The notes below the pieces were generated by a model. That model was not told where the DNA came from and did no database searches. It worked only from the letters and a program-made list of their open reading frames with translations. A stretch of 64,000 nucleotides of DNA from Okeania hirsuta (GTDB lineage: Bacteria; Cyanobacteriota; Cyanobacteriia; Cyanobacteriales; Microcoleaceae): the NCBI RefSeq assembly GCF_003838195.1, contig NZ_RCBY01000002.1, positions 1-64,000 of the forward strand, written 5' to 3'. Below, piece by piece: positions 19,501 to 27,400 of this stretch. Both the position numbers and the translations under genes were made by a program. Numbering within the stretch: position 1 is the stretch's first letter; every line of letters begins with the position of its first letter.

Positions 19501-19879
19501 AGGTGTTCGACCTTTAAATGAACGTCGCATGAAGCGTTCCTTACTTCGAGATATAGCAATAATGTTAGAGTCATTTTATTATGCAGCTAACGTTGCTCTC
19601 CAGGAAGAAATTAAAAATGGAATGATTCGTCCTGAAAATTTGCTTGCCATGGAACAATGGTCTACATTTTGGTATAGCTGGGTGAGCATATCTTTTTTAA
19701 AAGCTTACCTCAACAATACAATGTCAAGTTCATTCTTGCCAAAAACTGAAGAGGAAATACAGGTACTTTTAGATGTTTATCTCTTAGAAAAAGTTGTTTA
19801 TGAACTTGATTATGAACTGAATTATCGTCCTGAATGGGTGGAAATTCCTTTGGCACGAATTCAACAGTTAATTCCATGA
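16547..19879 (+). CDS. treS: Trehalose synthase-maltokinase fusion
   Basis: A 1110-residue fusion. Residues ~1-540 are a GH13 maltose alpha-D-glucosyltransferase that interconverts maltose and trehalose: DGYDIADYR, VNHTSDKHPWF, the nucleophile region DGMRLDAVPYL, the acid residue in LLAEANQWP and FLRNHDEL. Residues ~560-1110 are a maltokinase (Pep2/Mak) that makes maltose-1-phosphate with ATP; HGDYHLENVLF holds the catalytic Asp. In this domain the usual DFEGE motif reads NFEGEG, replacing the metal-binding Asp by Asn, which could weaken kinase activity. The pathway links trehalose to glycogen-like glucan synthesis and osmoprotection. Start ATG at 16547 gives the family-typical N-terminus WFKDAIIYE. 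Confidence 0.93.
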   Translation: MLKNDPLWFKDAIIYEVPVRAFADSNGDGIGDLQGLTEKLDYLQDLGVTAIWTLPFFPSPLRDDGYDIADYRSINPIYGNIEDFQQLLDAAHDRGIRVIIELVVNHTSDKHPWFQRARRAPKGSVERDFYVWSDSADKFPEVRIIFQDFENSNWAWDSVAQAYYWHRFFYHQPDLNYENPAVQDAVLELADFWLSMGVDGMRLDAVPYLCVEEGTNCENLPGTHVFLKKLRGHIDSKYPNRMLLAEANQWPEDAAKYYGAGDECHMNFHFPLMPRLFMALRMEDNFPISDILKQTPSIPNNCQWALFLRNHDELTLEMVSDEDRDYMYKAYAQDPQARINLGIRRRLAPLLGNDRRQIELLNSLLLSLPGTPVLYYGDEIGMGDNIYLGDRNGVRTPMQWTADRNAGFSRTNPQKLYAPVIVDPEYHYETINVEAQQANSNSLWWWMKRLISTRERFQAFGRGSFELLHPENRKVLAFTRTYAGQHILVVANLSRFVQVVELDLSAFNGMVPVEIFGRTKFPAIEEHPYFFSLSPYAFYWFTLQPQQTYIETPKPLSKLPVLTVAGNWKDIFSQAEIKSRLESTLPNYLSSFPWFGGKNKVIQSTEITEVIPIDYQQKETALIFLEFNYTEGSPETYLIGLSYLIPTEITPQIPREQIVAELQMQQQEKPGILFDVLGDRDFLNMPFDAIAQNQKYHGNKGVIRGKSNDVLAEMMQTNTGNINPQISSEKHDKTLINFGTGLMLKLLRKLEIGINPDLEVGNFLTNKSRSQNSEISGNISQIAGYLEYHQQGTNLITIGILEQFIPEAMDCWSYTSDILRDYFDRIMVEQTSVNELEIPQITVNNALNIEITEEVSDLIGSYISFAENLGKVTGNIHHALASDLENPNFAPEQFTPFYQRSVYQYMRNQTGRILLKLKKHLSGFSQDKQQLAKNVINRQDQIMTHLGSVVERKITAMRTRCHGDYHLENVLFTGKDFVVVNFEGEGVRPLNERRMKRSLLRDIAIMLESFYYAANVALQEEIKNGMIRPENLLAMEQWSTFWYSWVSISFLKAYLNNTMSSSFLPKTEEEIQVLLDVYLLEKVVYELDYELNYRPEWVEIPLARIQQLIP

Positions 19880-19892
19880 TTGATCGAGAAAG

Positions 19893-20015
19893 AATTCAGG
19901 AGTCAGTCCTCAGAAGTCAGAAGTTGTTTTTATAACGGGGATCTGAGCAAGTCTCCAAAAAGATTTCGCCAATCAAAGCGGGGTTGCGCGACCCAATTAT
20001 TTTGATAAATAAATG
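19893..20015 (+). repeat. Dispersed repeat family C, copy 1
   Basis: About 120 bp: CAGAAGTCAGAAGTTG, then AACGGGGATCTGAGCAAG, TCTCCAAAAAGATT, GCGGGGTTGCGCGACCC and AATTATTTTGAT. Copies at 24085-24205 (same strand) and 27480-27606 (opposite strand, inside the group II intron). Confidence 0.7.
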
Positions 20016-20178
20016 GGTTTAATATCCCCACTAAGTTTGATGATTTGCTGGTACTCAATTAGTTGCGGGTCTGAATACCACTAATTGATTCAGACTCCTT
20101 CTTCAAGTCAAAAAAACTTTTATTATACCAATTCTCATGCATTAATGCTATACTAAGGTGACGCTTCATTTATTAAAT

Positions 20179-20453
20179 AGGGTTTGCTGAATAAAGTCTT
20201 TTTGCTGGGGTAGGAGACAACCCACCCCTAACTCCTCCCAGGAGGGGAAGACATCTATACTGGAGACAGGAGAAATGGGTCGGGAGCGAGGAAGTAGGAG
20301 TAAGAATTGTCAGAATGATTTTTCTGCCCAACTTTGAACCTAAAATACGCCCCATGCATGAGCGTTTTAGACGTGATACCAGGTACTTTTTTCGACCCCA
20401 AAAAGGCTAAATTCTTTATATTTCAATGCTTTTAGATTTAATCAGCAAGCCCT
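20179..20453. mobile_element. MITE family A, copy 3
   Basis: Begins AGGGTTTGCTGAATAAAGTC and ends with inverted AGGGCTTGCTGATTAAATC. Flanked by AAAT on both sides. Its interior closely matches copy 4 at 61771-62046, including ACCCCTAACTCCTCCC. A 60-codon minus-strand frame inside is not credible as a gene. Confidence 0.85.
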
Positions 20454-20901
20454 AAATAATTAATACAGACAAAGTCCCTTTTTGCTAATTAACAACTCCG
20501 TTAATGTTAATTATTCTTATGTTTATTTCTCCCTGTACGGACGTTGCATGCAACATCCCTACCTACTCCCTTACTCAAGAAAATGTAGAAAAATTTTTGA
20601 GAAATGGTATTATTTAGAGCCAATTTAGGAATAATAGCTGTGAGTTGATTTTCCAACAAATTTATTAATACTCAATCACAAATTTTGCTAAATTATATCC
20701 TTAATAAATGGTTTATTTGACTTGCCATTTATTAGGGATTCATACAACTATTATTTTGCATAAGATGTTTGCATTAACACGATTAGATAAAACTTATCAA
20801 TAAAATAATTTTATGGCAAGATATATACTGTATTAATTAGCAACATTGTAGTGCTAAAATAAAAGTAAAGTATATAAAAATTGGGATATTAAATATATTA
20901 G
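20454..20901. other. Intergenic upstream of the PP2C gene
   Basis: Contains a copy of a palindromic phrase (GACGTTGCATGCAAC near 20539) that recurs near 23352 and 25614. The rest is AT-rich; a promoter for the downstream operon is expected but not identifiable with confidence. Confidence 0.4.
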
Positions 20902-20949
20902 GTGGATAATAAACATCAAAATGGGACAAAAAGCCTTCAACTAAACTCT

Positions 20950-21681
20950 ATGAAATTGAATTTCGCAGGCACTACTGATAAAGGTTGTATTCGCTCAGTT
21001 AATCAAGATTCTTATTACATAGACCCTGAAGGACGATTTTTTATTGTTGCTGATGGTATGGGAGGACATGCAGGTGGCCAAGAAGCTAGTAGAATTGCTG
21101 CGGAAGTAATTAAAAATTATCTTGTTAGCCATTGGCAGGATGTTATAGAATCATCAAAATTGTTAGAAGATGCTTTTCTCAAAGCCAATGAAGCCATTTT
21201 ATACGACCAACTAGAAAACCCAGAACGTTCAGATATGGGCACCACCGCAGTAGTTGTTATCTTCCGAGAACAAGAACATTGGTGTGCAAATGTAGGTGAC
21301 TCTCGCTTCTATCGACTTCGAGACCAAAACTTAGAACAAATTACAGAAGACCAAACTTGGGTAGCTCAAGCAGTGAGACAGAATGCTTTAACTCCCGAAC
21401 AAGCTAGAGTACATCCTTGGCGTCATGTACTATCTCAATGTTTAGGTAGGAAAGATATGGGTAAAGTAGACACCTTATCTATTGATATTCAAACAGGCGA
21501 TCGCCTATTACTCTGTAGTGATGGATTAACAGAAGATTTATCTGACACGGTAATTGCCCCCATGTTAAGTTCTAGTGATGATTGTGAACCTATTGCTCAA
21601 GAACTTGTAGATGCAGCTAAAGATCGAGGAGGTCGCGATAATATCACAGTAGTAATTGTCATTGTTGGTAATGAAAAATGA
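20950..21681 (+). CDS. PP2C-family serine/threonine phosphatase
   Basis: A soluble PPM/PP2C phosphatase that removes phosphate from Ser/Thr residues with Mn/Mg. Seen motifs: [57 protein letters not shown] and GGRDNITVV, all metal-binding aspartates present. The ATG at 20950 gives the family-usual start [12 protein letters not shown]; an in-frame GTG at 20902 would add 16 unconserved residues. Length ~243 residues is normal. Its stop overlaps the next start by four bases (ATGA), so it is translationally coupled to anmK. It likely acts with Hanks-type kinases encoded elsewhere. Confidence 0.9.
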   Translation: MKLNFAGTTDKGCIRSVNQDSYYIDPEGRFFIVADGMGGHAGGQEASRIAAEVIKNYLVSHWQDVIESSKLLEDAFLKANEAILYDQLENPERSDMGTTAVVVIFREQEHWCANVGDSRFYRLRDQNLEQITEDQTWVAQAVRQNALTPEQARVHPWRHVLSQCLGRKDMGKVDTLSIDIQTGDRLLLCSDGLTEDLSDTVIAPMLSSSDDCEPIAQELVDAAKDRGGRDNITVVIVIVGNEK

Positions 21682-22823
21682 CCAAAATTATTGGTTTGAT
21701 TAGTGGCACTTCTGTCGATGGTATAGATGCAGCTTTAGTTGATGTTGCTGGTGGTCAAACAAATTTAAAAGTTGAACTGCTAGCAGCAACTACTTATCCC
21801 TACTCAGAAAAATTACGCTCCCAAATTCTTAGTGTTTGTGGCGGTGCATCTCTGTCAATAGCTGAATTGGCAGAACTTGATGATGCTATTGCCCAAGAAT
21901 TTGCCCAAGCAGCATTTACAATTAATCAAAAAAGCGATCAAAAAGCAGAAATTATTGGCTCTCACGGTCAAACTGTTTATCACCGTCCACCATCTCAACA
22001 ATTAGGTTATAGCCTTCAGTTAGGACGTGGTGAAGTAATTGCTAACATCACAGGTATTCCCACTATTAGTAATTTTCGAGCTGCTGATATTGCTGCAGGA
22101 GGTCAAGGTGCACCCTTAGTTCCTTGTGTAGATATTCATTTACTGAGCCACCCTGAATATAATCGCTGCATTCAAAATTTAGGTGGAATAGGAAATGTCG
22201 CTTATATTAAAAGTCAAAAATCACCATACCTCAAAAATAGTATTTTAGGTTGGGATACAGGTCCGAGTAATACACTATTAGATTTAGCAGTACAACACCT
22301 TTCTCAAGGTAGGAAAACCTACGATAAAAATGGAGAATGGGCAGCCAGTGGAATACCATGTCAAGACTTAGTAGAAAAATGGTTAAAACAAGACTTTTTC
22401 CAACAAAAACCACCAAAATCTACAGGTAGAGAATTATTTGGCAAAGACTATTTATTTAACTGTCTTGCTGATGGAGAAAATTATAATTTAAGTGCTGCTG
22501 ATATACTAGCAACTCTCACAGAATTAACAGCAGCTTCTATTAATCATAGCTATCGAAATTTTTTGCCAAATTTACCAGATCAAATATTATTATGTGGTGG
22601 TGGTAGTCATAATTTATATTTAAAAGAACGGATACAGAATTTATTAGTACCAATTCCAGTAATTACCACTGCTGAAGTAGGTGTAGATGTAGATTTTAAA
22701 GAAGCGATCGCCTTTGCAGTTTTAGCTTATTGGCGTTCTTTAGAAATTCCCAGTAATTTGCCAGAAGTTACCGGAGCTAAAGCCAAAGTAATGTTAGGAG
22801 AAATTCATCAACCAATTATTTAA
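21678..22823 (+). CDS. anmK: Anhydro-N-acetylmuramic acid kinase
   Basis: Phosphorylates and hydrates 1,6-anhydro-MurNAc to MurNAc-6-phosphate in cell-wall recycling. The 381-residue frame has the family start [30 protein letters not shown], the GQGAPLVP loop, [24 protein letters not shown] and the C-terminal [10 protein letters not shown]. Length is typical of the family. It overlaps the PP2C gene by ATGA, so both are probably one operon. Confidence 0.93.
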   Translation: MTKIIGLISGTSVDGIDAALVDVAGGQTNLKVELLAATTYPYSEKLRSQILSVCGGASLSIAELAELDDAIAQEFAQAAFTINQKSDQKAEIIGSHGQTVYHRPPSQQLGYSLQLGRGEVIANITGIPTISNFRAADIAAGGQGAPLVPCVDIHLLSHPEYNRCIQNLGGIGNVAYIKSQKSPYLKNSILGWDTGPSNTLLDLAVQHLSQGRKTYDKNGEWAASGIPCQDLVEKWLKQDFFQQKPPKSTGRELFGKDYLFNCLADGENYNLSAADILATLTELTAASINHSYRNFLPNLPDQILLCGGGSHNLYLKERIQNLLVPIPVITTAEVGVDVDFKEAIAFAVLAYWRSLEIPSNLPEVTGAKAKVMLGEIHQPII

Positions 22824-22848
22824 TTAGGAGTCAGGGAGTCAGGGAGTG

Positions 22849-22900
22849 GCTCACACGGATTATGGCACGGATATACGGATTAGGTCAGGGAGTAGGGGAG
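22849..22900 (+). repeat. Short dispersed repeat (GATTATGGCACGGATATACG)
   Basis: GGCTCACACGGATTATGG followed by CACGGATATACGGATTAGG. The same phrase occurs twice in tandem, inverted, at 25652-25739, where it truncates the intron-encoded protein. Confidence 0.7.
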
Positions 22901-22906
22901 ATTAGA

Positions 22907-23020
22907 GGGTGCATCTCATCGCAAGCAAAAATACTTTTTTCCTATATATTCCCTATTCCCTATTCCCTGTTGCCTAAAAGGGATAAATTTTTGGTTTTAT
23001 TCATACATTGAGATGCACCC
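22907..23020. mobile_element. MITE family D, copy 1
   Basis: Ends GGGTGCATCTCA and inverted GGGTGCATCTCAATG. Flanked by AGATTAGA and AGATTGGA, an 8 bp target duplication with one mismatch. Copies at 45856-45998 and 52293-52423. Confidence 0.85.
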
Positions 23021-23065
23021 AGATTGGATATTGAAGTAATTATAGAATTATCCACGTATACTATT

Positions 23066-23154
23066 AGGACTTACGCAGATACGCTATATATAGCGCTCAA
23101 AACTATTGTCCAACAGTTACTTTACTCTATAAATAGTGCCTTTCCGTAAGTCCT
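23066..23154. mobile_element. MITE-like repeat family E, copy 1
   Basis: Ends AGGACTTACGCAGAT and inverted AGGACTTACGGAAAG. Other copies: 28112-28223, 60248-60336 and a diverged one near 29838-29935. A right-half fragment (CAGATGGTGG...AAGTCCTG) is at about 23255-23295. Confidence 0.65.
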
Positions 23155-23285
23155 GACTATATAACCGGATTTTAGATTACGCAGTAATATTATGTCTGGA
23201 TAATTAGTGATAAAAAAACTTTCCCCTTTAGCGATAGCCAATACCATTTGCCCCTACAGATGGTGGTTTAAAAGTCAATTTGCAT

Positions 23286-23580
23286 AAGTCCTGAATAAAA
23301 AATAAAATCAATTATCCCACTGTTATTCATCAATTATTTCCCCCTACTTTGTACGGACGTTGCATACAACCTCCCTACTACGTTCTTACCGAATAATTAA
23401 TAATTAATAATTAATAATTAAATAATCCTGGTTTAAAGCCTCCCCTTTTAAGGGAAAAAAAGTGCTAGGATATTTCCTTATATTCAATTCCGTAACTGTT
23501 TTAACCAGAGGTAATTATCAATTATCAATTATCAATTATCCATTATCAATTAATTACTCCCTCTTTTCTAGAAATGTCTA
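23286..23580. mobile_element. MITE family I copy with a nested family G repeat
   Basis: The left part (AATAAAATCAATTATCCCAC, CCCCCTACT) and right end (TTTTCTAGAAATGTCTA) match the complete 97 bp copy at 45634-45730. Between them sits a family G repeat (TTACCGAATAATTAATAATT ... AGAGGTAATTATC). The right end touches the start codon of the next gene. Confidence 0.6.
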
Positions 23581-24084
23581 ATGAAAACAACCGATTATTT
23601 TCAAAGATTATCTCAATATAATCAATGGATGAACGAAAAAATTTACCAAGTTTGTGCATCCATACCCGATGAAATACGCCGGGAAGATAAGAGAGCATTT
23701 TTTAATTCAATTCACGGCACACTCAACCATATTTTGTTAGCAGATAAATTGTGGTTAAGTCGTTTTGAAAATTATAATTTTGAAATTGAATCTTTAAGAC
23801 AAGAATTAATTTATGAATTCGATTTATTATGGGAAGAACGTCAAAAAACAGACAAAGAAATTCAGAGTTATATTGATTCGTTAACAGATGAAAAATTGTC
23901 TGAAACTTTGACTTTTACAAGTAGGTCTCAGAAACGAGAATGTACATTTCCAGTTTGGTTCTTACTCTTACATTTTTTCAATCATCAAACTCATCATCGC
24001 GGTCAACTTACTACTTTAATTAGTCAATGTGGCAAAGATTTCGGAGTAACAGATTTATTGTGGTTACCAGAAGCTGAATTATAA
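23581..24084 (+). CDS. DinB-family putative metal-dependent hydrolase
   Basis: A 167-residue four-helix-bundle protein of the DinB/YfiT superfamily. Three histidines in family positions are visible: one in GTLNHILLADKLWLSRF (~residue 48) and two in FNHQTHHRGQLTTLI (~residues 138-142), which bind a divalent metal. Relatives include thiol-dependent S-transferases such as bacillithiol or mycothiol transferases, but the substrate here is unknown. The ATG is adjacent to the end of a MITE, so its promoter or ribosome site may be supplied by that repeat; no Shine-Dalgarno is evident. Confidence 0.85.
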   Translation: MKTTDYFQRLSQYNQWMNEKIYQVCASIPDEIRREDKRAFFNSIHGTLNHILLADKLWLSRFENYNFEIESLRQELIYEFDLLWEERQKTDKEIQSYIDSLTDEKLSETLTFTSRSQKRECTFPVWFLLLHFFNHQTHHRGQLTTLISQCGKDFGVTDLLWLPEAEL

Positions 24085-24447
24085 CGAAGTCAGAAGTCAG
24101 AAGTCAGAAGTCAGAAGTTGTTTTTGTAACGGAGATTTAAGCAAGTCTCCAAAAACATTTTGCCTTAAAAGGCGGAGTTTTAGACCCAATTATTTTGATA
24201 AAAAAATTTATTTTGGTAATAAATAAGAAACATAGCTTCCCTATGATTTACTTCCTCTTTTTGTAACCCTACAATTTATTCCGCAAATATGCCAAGCTAG
24301 ATTTAGTATTAATTTATATCTAACCTAATTAATATTATGTGCCCTTTCCAGGGGAGCTACGCTATTAGTAGAACAGTTATAATTAGGCTATTATTAGGGC
24401 TAAAGCCCAACTAGAAAAAGCTCCCCCGGAGGGGTACACCCTCGACT
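24085..24447 (+). repeat. Dispersed repeat family C, copy 2, plus spacer
   Basis: 24085-24205 carries GAAGTCAGAAGTTGTTTTTG, AACGGAGATTTAAGCAAG and TCTCCAAAAAC as in the copies at 19893 and 27480. The rest of this spacer up to the methylase stop codon has no gene. Confidence 0.65.
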
Positions 24448-27400
24448 CTAAACTGAAAAATTTAAAACTATAATTTCATTAACTTTACCTCTTTTCAAAC
24501 CTTTAGAATTGATATTTCGTGCTGCCTTAACTATGTGAATTTTATCATGATAATCTTGATATAAATCCATAATAAAACCAGTCTGAGAATTACTCAACAT
24601 AACTCGACAACCTCTCTCTGTTAAATTATCAACAACTTCCTTCAATCTTTCCTGTTCATTCCGGTTAAAACCATTAGCATCATATCCAGTAAAAGATGCT
24701 GTATCAGAAACTGGGTCATAAGGTGGATCGAAATAGATAAAATCACCTTTTTTTGCCTTCTTAACAGCCTCTGCAAAATCCATATTTAATAGTTTTACTT
24801 GAGGTTTGTTTAAATATTTACTAACAGCTTTTAAAACATCTTCATCTAATATTTTAGGTTTTTTGTATTTGCCAAAAGGAACATTGAATTGACCTTGAGA
24901 ATTCACTCTAAATAAACCGTTGTAACAAGTTTTATTCAAATAGATAATTCTGGCAGCCCTTTCTACTGCTGACAAACTTTTATATTTAGACATACGGTCT
25001 AAATTTCTTACTTCATAATAATAATCTGGACTATTTTTTTCTTGATGTTTTTTTAACTCCACAATTAAATCATCCAATGAATCTTTAACTACCTGGTAAC
25101 AGTTAATTAATTCCGGATTTTTATCGTTAATAACTGCCCTAGTTGATTGTAGCTCAAATAAAAGCGCTCCACCTCCAATGAAAGGTTCATAATAGGTATG
25201 CTTTTTTAGAGATTTTTCATCAATATATTTGATTAACTCAGGCAATAATTGTCTTTGTTAGAGTCGAATGGGATATCACTATCCCAAACTCTCCTTCAGA
25301 ACCGAACATGAAAGTTCCCCTTCATTCAGCTCCTCCTAGCTAGTTTGACTTGCGATCGCGACTACCATCTTGAAAAATTTTCTGATGATGGCAGTAATTG
25401 TGCAGGAATTTTTTGTTAGCCATATTGTTTTTACCCTCTAAATATTAGAGAGTTATATGGTCTATTTCCAGGTTGTCTTCACTGGTAAAATACTAGGGAA
25501 TTATAGGGAATTATATGGTTTATTTCCAGGTTGTCTTCACTGGTAATTATGTAGAATCCGGTTATATAATACCTATGTTTATAATTCTATAATTACTCTC
25601 CCACTCCCTGTAGGGACGTTGCATGCAACGTCCCTACCCACTCCCTGACCTATCCGTATATCCGTGCCATAATCAGTGTGAGCAACTCCCCCACTCCCTG
25701 ACCTATCCGTATATCCGTGCCATAATCAGTGTGAGCAACTCTCCTTATGGTTTCGCAATACTTTCCCGTCTGGTGTGATAAACTTCCATCCTTGTCCCTT
25801 ATCAACTCCCCAATATTTGTTTACAGTATGCTTTTTACCCTGCATGGAGGCACGATAGTATCCCCATCTGAGAAGTTGATGGAATAAGATATTATCCATC
25901 TTTGCGAAGACTCTTGAACTTACCACAGAGTCATAATAATTGCTCCACTCCCTTATTTTAGGTGTTAGCACTTCTATTAATTTCTCTTGCGCTGCATTGC
26001 GATACAGTCGAATTGTATGTTTTAGGACTCTGGTATGGCGTTTGATAGCTTCCTTTGTAGGTTTTATGAGAGTTTTAAACCCTAGTTTGTTACCATTTCC
26101 ATCCGTTGCACTGTTTATATCTTTGACTGGATATTGCCTAACATTAAACCCTAGATAGTCAAATCCTGTCTGAACTTTTCCATCTCCTAGAGTGTGAGCA
26201 ATTCTTGTTGTTGAGTCTTTGAGTTTTAGACCAATATTTTCCAAGTAGTCATTGATAATTTCCAGGCATTCCTCTATCACCTTTTTGCTTTCGTGCAAGA
26301 TAACAAAATTACCCGCATATCTATGGAATAGAGGTGGATTGAAATTGATATCAGGTTGTATCCCATAGGTGGTATTTTTCTCAGAAAATACCTCTTGTAA
26401 TGCTTCCTGCATTCCATGTAAAGCTATGTTAGCTAATAACGGAGAAATTACACCACCTTTTGCAGTACCATTTTCGGCTTTGTAGAAGACATCCTTTTCA
26501 ATAACCCCTGCTTTAAGCCATGCCTTAATTTGACGACGCATAGCTGGATAAGTATTGAGTTTATCCAATAATCTTCCATGGTTTATTTGGTCGAAGCACT
26601 GCTCTATTTCAGCACCTAGAACATAGTAACTTGTTTTTTTGATGTCACTATAGATAGCTGTGATCGCATCTTTAGCACTTTTTCCCGGTCTGAAACCATA
26701 AGAGTTAGCTTCAAACCTTGCTTCCCATTCTGGTTCTAGAGCTATTTTAGCTAATACCTGTTTAGACCAATCTTCCATGGTGGGTATTCCGAATGGTATT
26801 TTCTCCTGTTTGTTTCGCTGAGGAATTTCAATCCTGCGGACAGGTTGAGCTTTGCCATCCAGTTGAATTTTTTGGGCTATTTGAGCTATTCCATCAATTC
26901 CTGGAGTATTTTGTCGGGTAATATTGGACTGTGTTACTTTCCTGACTGCGAGTAGTTTAGCTGATTTAGACTTTACCAGTAATTTCTGTAGTTTCCTGAC
27001 AGTTTTGGTATCACCATTTAGCGACGCTTTGTAGATTCTTTTCTGAAGGCGAAATACTGCTCTATTAACCGATTTCCAGTTAATATCACTCCATTTCATT
27101 TCCACCGTAGTTGTTTCACTCGTATTGGTCATTTTGCCTCTTACTTAGTTTCTACTCTCTAGACTTAGGGATGTCCGTCTGCATATCCTGGAAATTACTC
27201 CAGACATTAGCTTTTGACATCATCCTTCCCCAATAAAGTTTATAGCTTGGCTGCCTACTCAATGAGAACTTTATTCGGGTTACTTCGTTCCGTAGAGGTT
27301 TTGTCTGGTCGGGTTGGGTTCTGACTATACGCCGAGGAATGCTCTTATCGGTAAGAGAAGGATGTTAATCAGAAAGAGGAAATTCTCTGATTCTCATTCC

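Noticed and set aside
20173-20355. 60-codon minus-strand frame
   Set aside because: Lies in a family A MITE; the homologous copy at 61771 does not encode a similar protein.
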